Program-made: the position numbers and the translations under genes | In this document: piece by piece, positions 12,651-17,084 of the stretch | Layout: every line of letters begins with the position of its first letter | Position numbering within the stretch: position 1 is the first letter of the stretch | DNA from: JBBINE01 sp037444025 | GTDB lineage: Bacteria > Patescibacteriota > Minisyncoccia > UBA6257 > HR35 | Length of the DNA stretch: 17,084 nt | Assembly: GCA_037444025.1 (NCBI GenBank) | Contig: JBBINE010000017.1 | Coordinates: forward strand, 1 to 17,084 | Direction: 5' to 3' | The notes under the pieces: generated by a model | The model's database searches: none | What the model saw: only the letters and a program-made list of their open reading frames with translations | What the model was told of the DNA's origin: nothing

Positions 12651-13448
12651 AATTTTTTTATATTCACTCCCTTTTCGTAGAATTTCTATTTTATCGTTGA
12701 TAAATCTTATAAGAGTTGAAGATTTTCCTTCCAGTTTTCCTTTATCTAAATAAAAAACTTTATTTCCAAAATATTTTTTAGCTTCTTTTATCGTTTTGGC
12801 TGGTGTTTCGCCTTCAAAATTTGCGCTTGGAGCAACCAGGGGTCCCGAAATTTTTAAAATTTCTAAAAGCCATTTTGATTTCGGAAGCCTAAAAGCAAGT
12901 CCTTTTGTTCCTCTATGCAAATATTCAAATTCTCTGTAAGGGCAGGGAAAAATGATACTTATTTTTGCTGGCCAAATCTTTCTTATAATTTCTTTTTGTT
13001 TTTTACTTAATCTAATTTTGAAAATCTTTAGATCTTCAAGGGAAGAAATCAATATTATCATTGGTTTTTTCAAATTCCTTTTTCTTAAGCTATAAACTTT
13101 TTCAACAGAATCTTTCTTTAAAGCACTTGTGCAAATTCCATAAATAGTATCAGTAGGAATAATTCCAATTGCTCCTTCTTTTAGAAGAATCCCAGCCTTA
13201 TAAAATTCAGACTCTTTTCTATTTTCTGAATTTCTCAAGAAATTCAGAAAACTATATTTTCCAACTAAGCCATTATTTCTAATAACTCTATGACAAGGGA
13301 TTTTGAGATCTTTATTTTTTGCTAAAATATTACCTATAACTCTATAAGCTTTTTCATCCCCAGCTATTCTTGCTACTTCTTTATAACTCAAAAAACTTCC
13401 TTCAGTAATTTTCTTTACAACTTCTATAACTTTTTCTTTAAAACTCAT
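12603..13448 (-). CDS. fusion of an O6-alkylguanine-DNA alkyltransferase domain with a TsaC/YrdC threonylcarbamoyl-AMP synthase
   Basis: One uninterrupted 281-residue frame from the ATG at 13446-13448. A TTG 48 bases upstream would add 16 residues but is less likely. Residues about 2-88 match the C-terminal DNA-binding/active domain of MGMT/Ogt: LSYKEVARIAG, AYRVIGNILAKN (recognition helix with Arg36) and the acceptor motif IPCHRVIRNNGLVGKY with Cys52. Residues about 89-275 match TsaC/Sua5: IIPTDTIYGI, KRNLKKPMIIL (123-133), VAPSANFEGETP (Ser-Ala-Asn 208-210) and STLIRF. TsaC makes threonylcarbamoyl-AMP for the t6A37 modification of ANN-decoding tRNAs. It is the only minus-strand gene in the window, and its last 48 bases overlap the flippase. 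Confidence 0.85.
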   Translation of the reverse strand: MSFKEKVIEVVKKITEGSFLSYKEVARIAGDEKAYRVIGNILAKNKDLKIPCHRVIRNNGLVGKYSFLNFLRNSENRKESEFYKAGILLKEGAIGIIPTDTIYGICTSALKKDSVEKVYSLRKRNLKKPMIILISSLEDLKIFKIRLSKKQKEIIRKIWPAKISIIFPCPYREFEYLHRGTKGLAFRLPKSKWLLEILKISGPLVAPSANFEGETPAKTIKEAKKYFGNKVFYLDKGKLEGKSSTLIRFINDKIEILRKGSEYKKILNLFKVIKREQQSKN

Positions 13449-13620
13449 ATTTTTTAAGATTTTAACATAAATATTAAAATTAGCATAGATATTCAAAATA
13501 AAACTGATATTTTTCTTTTATGACTTTGACGTATTCTTTTTTACATAAGTGAAAAATTTATTTATATTATTGCTTATCTTATAATCTTATAATAATATAT
13601 AGTTTCACATATTAAGATTG

Positions 13621-13688
13621 TTACTTTTAGGTTAATATAAAAAGAGATTTTTAGAGAAAAGAATTTTTTATTTTGAACCTAAAAGTAA
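13621..13688. promoter_or_regulatory. 13-bp inverted repeat ahead of the sugar-dehydrogenase gene
   Basis: TTACTTTTAGGTT (13621-13633) is repeated as its exact reverse complement at 13676-13688, with 42 bases between and only 11 bases from the second arm to the ATG at 13700. As RNA it would form a large hairpin hiding the translation start region; as DNA the arms could bind a dimeric regulator. The upstream stretch 13497-13620 is AT-rich, with a doubled TATAAT-containing stretch at about 13580-13595 as possible promoter. Confidence 0.55.
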
Positions 13689-13699
13689 AAATTTAAAAA

Positions 13700-14536
13700 A
13701 TGAACAAGTTAAATAATCCCATAGGTGTTATTGGTTTAGGAATGGTTGGTGGCACTTTGGCGAAATGGTTTAAGAGAAAAAAAATAAAATTCATTGGTTA
13801 TGATAAATATAAAAAAATTGGGAATTTAAAAGATCTTGAAGATTGTAAAATTATTTTTCTTTGTTTGCCAAGCCCATATGATAGAGAAGCAGGATATAAT
13901 CTTTCTGCGCAGAAAGAAGTTATTGAATATTTCAAAATACCAAAAATTTTTGTTATTAAATCAACAGTTTTGCCGGGCACAACAGAAAATTTTCAAAAAA
14001 AATATAAAAAACATAAATTTTTATTTAACCCAGAGTTTTTAAGAGAAGCAGAACCCTGGGAAACATTTATTAATGCAGATCTTCAAATTATGAGCTATAC
14101 TCAAAAATCAAAAAATTTAGCAAAAGAAATTTTAAAACTTTTACCAAAAGGAAAAAATTTTACTGGCGTTATGAAAGCGACAGAAGCAGAAATTGTCAAA
14201 CAGGCGATGAATTTATTTTTAGCAATGAAAGTTATTTTTGCAAATCAAATCTATGAACTTTCTCAGAAATTAAAAGTAGATTATGAAAATATAAGAAAGG
14301 CATTAGAAAGTGAATCAAGATTAGGAAAGAGCCATTTTGATGTTTTTCATGGAGGATATCGAGGTTTTGGAGGCAAATGTCTACCAAAAGAACTTTTAGC
14401 TTTGACTTATCAATATAAAAAACTAAAACTAAATCCAAAACTTCTTCAAACTATATGGCGAATAAACTTTAATTATCTTAAAAAACAAAAGTTATTAAAA
14501 AGGCTCTACTGTGATTGGCTAAATAATAAATCTTAA
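13700..14536 (+). CDS. short UDP-glucose/GDP-mannose dehydrogenase family protein
   Basis: A 278-residue member of the nucleotide-sugar 6-dehydrogenase family, which oxidises UDP-sugars or GDP-mannose to uronates with two NAD+. The NAD-binding start is GVIGLGMVGGTLAKWF (GxGxxG at residues 12-17). STVLPGTT and FNPEFLREAEPWETF follow, then the central domain helix ATEAEIVKQAMNLFLAMKVIFANQIYEL. The catalytic cysteine is Cys227 in RGFGGKCLPKE. The protein ends soon after the central helix; usual members have 400-450 residues with a C-terminal sugar-nucleotide-binding domain that is missing here. It may act with a partner or use a different substrate. The epimerase follows after 2 bases. Confidence 0.85.
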   Translation: MNKLNNPIGVIGLGMVGGTLAKWFKRKKIKFIGYDKYKKIGNLKDLEDCKIIFLCLPSPYDREAGYNLSAQKEVIEYFKIPKIFVIKSTVLPGTTENFQKKYKKHKFLFNPEFLREAEPWETFINADLQIMSYTQKSKNLAKEILKLLPKGKNFTGVMKATEAEIVKQAMNLFLAMKVIFANQIYELSQKLKVDYENIRKALESESRLGKSHFDVFHGGYRGFGGKCLPKELLALTYQYKKLKLNPKLLQTIWRINFNYLKKQKLLKRLYCDWLNNKS

Positions 14537-14538
14537 AG

Positions 14539-15449
14539 ATGAGAAATATATTAATTACAGGAATTAATGGAACAATTGGCACAAGATTGGGAGAAAAATT
14601 ATTAAATTCAAAATATAAAATTTATGGCGTTGATTGGAAAAAGAATAAATGGGTTGATGATTTAAATAAAGTTAATATTCAAATTGATTTAAGGAATAAG
14701 AAATTAGTTTTCGAGAAACTACTTAAAAACATTGATCTTGTTATTCATTTAGCTGCCAATGCTCGTGTTTATGAGTTAGTAAAAAATCTAGATTTAGCAA
14801 GAGATAATATGTTGACAATATATAATATTTTAGAATTTATTCGCATAAATAATATTAAAAACATAATCTTTGCTTTTTCGAGAGAGGTTTATGGCAACAC
14901 AAAAAAATAGTTCATAAAGAAGAAGATGTAAAAATAGAAATGTGTGAAAGTCCTTATACTGCATCAAAAATATTAGGAGAATCTTTAATTCATTCTTATC
15001 ATAAATGTTTCAGTTTGAATTATGTTATTGTTAGATTTTCTAATGTTTATGGAATGTATGATGAAAGCAATCGGGTGTTGCCTTTATTTATTAAGACGGC
15101 AAAGAAAAATAAACCATTGATAGTGTTTAGCAAAGACAAAATTTTAGATTTTACTTATATTGATGACGCAATAGATGGAATTTTAAAAATTATTGAAAAA
15201 TTTTCAAAAATAAAAAACAATACATTTAATATTAAAAGCGGCAAAGGAACAAAAATTTTAAAAGTAGCCCAATTAATTAAAAAATTTTTAAATTCAAAAT
15301 CGAAAATTATTATTAAAGAAAATAGACCTGGGGAGGTAGTAAAATATATAGCAGACATTTCAAAAACAAAAAGATTGCTTTGTTATAAGCCAAAAATCAG
15401 CATAGAAGATGGCATAAAAAAATCAATTGAATGGTATAATAAAAATTAA
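14539..15449 (+). CDS. NAD-dependent epimerase/dehydratase, split by a -1 frameshift
   Basis: Two consecutive frames together make one extended short-chain dehydrogenase of about 303 residues, the normal family length. Part one (14539-14910, 123 residues) has the NAD motif ITGINGTIGTRLGEKLL, the HLAANARV segment and FAFSREVYGN. Part two, continuing in the -1 frame from 14907, has KEEDVKIEMCESPYTASKIL with the catalytic Tyr-x-x-x-Lys, then VIVRFSNVYGMYDESNRVLP and FTYIDDAIDGILKII. The break is at a run of seven A just before TAG. It may be a programmed frameshift, transcript slippage, a sequencing error or a real mutation. The sugar interconverted is unknown; UDP- or GDP-sugar 4-epimerase or dehydratase activity is likely. 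Confidence 0.8.
14900..14910 (+). other. A AAA AAA slippery site followed by TAG
   Basis: In the zero frame the codons are ACA AAA AAA TAG. The heptamer A AAA AAA fits the X XXY YYZ rule for -1 ribosomal slippage. Slipping back one base gives ATA GTT CAT, which continues without a stop into the second half of the epimerase. The immediate stop codon would pause the ribosome on the site. I found no clear downstream stem-loop. Confidence 0.5.
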
Positions 15450-15478
15450 TTGGTCGTCGTTTTTAAGTTTTTAAAAAT

Positions 15479-16459
15479 ATGAAAAAAGCATTAGTTTGTG
15501 GAGCAGGGGGTTTTATAGGTCATCATTTAGTCCGCCGCCTTAAAAATGAAGGTTATTGGGTTCGCGGCGTTGATTTAAAATATCCAGAATATTCTCCAAA
15601 AGATGAAGCAGATGATTTTGTAATTGGAGATTTAAGAGATCCAAATGTCTGGGAAAAGATTTTAGATCAGGATTTTGATGAAGTTTATCAACTTGCTGCT
15701 GATATGGGAGGAGCAGGTTTTGTTTTTACAGGAGAAAACGATGCTGATATTATGCACAATTCTGCTTTAATAAATTTAAATTGTCTTTATTATTTAAAAG
15801 AAAAAGGTTTTAAAGGAAAAGTTTTTTATAGCTCAAGTGCTTGCGTATATCCTGAATATCGTCAAATGGATCCAAACAATCCTGGTCTTAAAGAATCAGA
15901 TGCATATCCAGCACAACCCGATTCAGAATACGGCTGGGAAAAACTTTTTTCAGAGAGAATGTATTTAGCTTTTAATAGAAATTATGGAATTAATGTAAGA
16001 ATTGCAAGATTTCATAATGTTTATGGTCCAGAAGGAATTTATGAAGGAGGAAGGGAAAAAGCGCCAGCAGCACTTTGCAGAAAAGTTGCCTTAGCTCCCG
16101 ATGGTGGAGAAATTGAAATTTGGGGAGACGGAGAACAAACCAGAAGTTTCCTTTACATTGATGACGCTTTAGAAGGAGTAAGAAAATTAATAGATTCTGA
16201 CTTTTTGGGTCCAGTAAATATTGGTTCAGAAGAATTAATATCTATAAATAATTTAGCAAAAATGATAATGGAAATTTCTGGCAAAAACTTGTCTATAAAA
16301 CATATTTCGGGGCCATTGGGAGTAAGAGGCAGAAACTCAGATAATACTTTAATTAAAGAAAAGCTTGGCTGGGTTCCATCAAAACCACTCCGCGAAGGAA
16401 TAGAAAAAACATATAGATGGATAGAAGGAGAATTAAAAAAACAAGGTAGAATAAACTGA
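15479..16459 (+). CDS. GDP-mannose 3,5-epimerase homologue
   Basis: A 326-residue extended SDR closely resembling plant GDP-mannose 3,5-epimerase, which turns GDP-D-mannose into GDP-L-galactose and GDP-L-gulose. Visible signatures are the NAD motif GAGGFIGHHLVRRLKNEG, LAADMGGAGFVFT, SSSACVYPE (Cys122), EYGWEKLFSE (Tyr151, Lys155), RFHNVYGPEG, GGREKAPAALCRK (Lys194) and GPLGVRGRNSDN. Cys122 and Lys194 match the acid/base pair of the plant enzyme, and Tyr151/Lys155 the SDR catalytic pair. The length fits a form without the plant N-terminal extension. It sits between an epimerase and a dehydrogenase gene. A GDP-L-sugar for surface glycans is the likely product; the exact substrate is inferred. 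Confidence 0.85.
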   Translation: MKKALVCGAGGFIGHHLVRRLKNEGYWVRGVDLKYPEYSPKDEADDFVIGDLRDPNVWEKILDQDFDEVYQLAADMGGAGFVFTGENDADIMHNSALINLNCLYYLKEKGFKGKVFYSSSACVYPEYRQMDPNNPGLKESDAYPAQPDSEYGWEKLFSERMYLAFNRNYGINVRIARFHNVYGPEGIYEGGREKAPAALCRKVALAPDGGEIEIWGDGEQTRSFLYIDDALEGVRKLIDSDFLGPVNIGSEELISINNLAKMIMEISGKNLSIKHISGPLGVRGRNSDNTLIKEKLGWVPSKPLREGIEKTYRWIEGELKKQGRIN

Positions 16460-16474
16460 AACCAGTCCCTCTTT

Positions 16475-17084
16475 ATGATTAGAAATAAAAGTATATCAGT
16501 AATAGGATTAGGAAAGCTTGGTTCTTGTTTTGCAGTAAGTTTTGCTTATAGGGGATTTAATGTTTTAGGTTTAGATATTAATGAAAAAATAATTAACGAT
16601 ATTAATAACTCGAAGGCCCCATTTTTAGAACCAAATTTAGAAGAATTTATTAGAAAATCTAAAAATAGATTGAAAGCAACTAGCAATCCTAAAGAGGTTT
16701 TTGAATTTTCTGATTTTTATTTTGTTATAGTTCCAACTCCGTCAAAAAAAGACGGAAGTTTTTCAAATGAATATATCGAAAAAGCAATAAAGCCTTTATG
16801 CCAAGAACTTAAAAACTCAGATAAATTTAAAACATTTGTAATAACTTCAACAGTTTCTCCTTTATCTATTCAAAATGAAATTATTCCTTTAATAGAAAAA
16901 GTCTCTCATAAGAAATTTAATAAAGATTTTACAGTCGTTTATAATCCAACATTTATTGCAATTGGAGATATTATAAAAGGAATTTTAGAGCCAGACTTAG
17001 TTTTAATTGGAGAAAATAATAAAAAAATTGGAGATATTATTGAAAATTTTTGGAGAAAAGTTTGTATTAATAATCCTAAAATTG
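16475..17084 (+). CDS. UDP-glucose/GDP-mannose dehydrogenase family protein (partial, right edge)
   Basis: The ATG at 16475 opens a frame that runs off the window after about 203 residues. It reads SISVIGLGKLGSCFAVSFAY (NAD-binding GxGxxG), LGLDINEKIINDINNSKAPF, a LEPNLEEFI segment and VIVPTPSKKDGSF. TSTVSPLSIQ and YNPTFIAIGDIIKGILEPDL follow, the last matching the NPEF.r.G..... PD family box with Thr in place of Glu. The catalytic cysteine lies beyond the edge. It is a second family member about 2 kb after the short one and differs clearly from it. It follows the GDP-mannose 3,5-epimerase by 15 bases and may oxidise that enzyme's product. Confidence 0.88.
   Translation, partial: MIRNKSISVIGLGKLGSCFAVSFAYRGFNVLGLDINEKIINDINNSKAPFLEPNLEEFIRKSKNRLKATSNPKEVFEFSDFYFVIVPTPSKKDGSFSNEYIEKAIKPLCQELKNSDKFKTFVITSTVSPLSIQNEIIPLIEKVSHKKFNKDFTVVYNPTFIAIGDIIKGILEPDLVLIGENNKKIGDIIENFWRKVCINNPKI

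Noticed and set aside
13449..13496. Longer N-terminus of the alkyltransferase-TsaC fusion from a TTG start
   Set aside because: The extra 16 residues (Asn, Ile and Tyr rich) do not resemble the alkyltransferase domain, while the ATG at 13448 begins right at the domain edge.
13798..14438. Short frames inside the short sugar dehydrogenase gene, both strands
   Set aside because: All lie within a gene with clear motifs and have no start signal or family of their own.
15155..15358. Minus-strand open frame within the epimerase
   Set aside because: It is antisense to the conserved second half of the epimerase and has no motif.
1..17084. TGA read as glycine (alternative code seen in some CPR lineages)
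   Set aside because: TGA occurs at the natural ends of the cupredoxin and GDP-mannose epimerase genes, and no in-frame TGA interrupts the intact genes.
1..17084. CRISPR arrays, insertion sequences or replication origin
   Set aside because: No regularly spaced repeats, transposase-like frames or DnaA-box clusters were seen; the many AT-rich runs are background composition.

Overview
The window is AT-rich, almost entirely on the plus strand, and packed with short intergenic gaps. It looks like a reduced bacterial genome, most likely a Patescibacteria (CPR) member, with Parcubacteria my best guess. This is inference. It rests on the compact r-protein proteins, an RNA polymerase alpha subunit that stops after its N-terminal domain, tRNA genes without encoded CCA, A-rich leaders with few Shine-Dalgarno motifs, and hypothetical proteins and a DUF5674 relic of a kind I associate with that group. 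TGA ends real genes (for example the cupredoxin and GDP-mannose epimerase genes), so the standard bacterial code applies and not the TGA=Gly code.

Layout: (1) 1-630: tail of an upstream gene, two leucine tRNAs, and a promoter followed by a short leader that ends in a terminator-like hairpin. (2) 690-6095: an extended alpha operon, rpmJ-rpsM-rpsK-rpsD-rpoA-rplQ-rpsP, then an M16 metallopeptidase, a PerM/AI-2E-type membrane protein and rpsR. (3) 6100-7670: a stable-RNA and decay zone. It holds a possible small RNA, an intact tRNA-Lys, about 1 kb of broken coding sequence, two decayed tRNA relics and an intact tRNA-Phe. (4) 7696-10557: a redox/oxidative-stress group (FMN reductase-like flavoprotein, Mn-type superoxide dismutase, membrane-anchored cupredoxin, DoxX-like membrane protein), interrupted by a GC-rich palindromic element, then a broken DUF5674 gene and a conserved hypothetical. 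(5) 10557-13448: a class IV aminotransferase, a polysaccharide flippase and, on the minus strand, an unusual fusion of an O6-alkylguanine-DNA alkyltransferase domain to a TsaC/YrdC threonylcarbamoyl-AMP synthase domain. (6) 13621-17084: a nucleotide-sugar cluster. It has two UDP-glucose/GDP-mannose dehydrogenase family genes (one short, one cut by the window edge), a frameshifted NAD-dependent epimerase and a convincing GDP-mannose 3,5-epimerase homologue.

How it fits together: the first half is housekeeping translation and transcription. The second half is accessory, with oxygen defence at the cell surface followed by surface-glycan export (flippase) and synthesis of modified nucleotide sugars. 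The most interesting points are the alkyltransferase-TsaC fusion, the -1 slippery A7 tract splitting the epimerase, the GDP-mannose 3,5-epimerase with companion dehydrogenases, the cupredoxin that has lost the usual type 1 copper ligands, and the combination of an alpha subunit lacking its CTD with extended -10 promoters in front of stable RNA genes. I saw no CRISPR array, transposase or replication origin.
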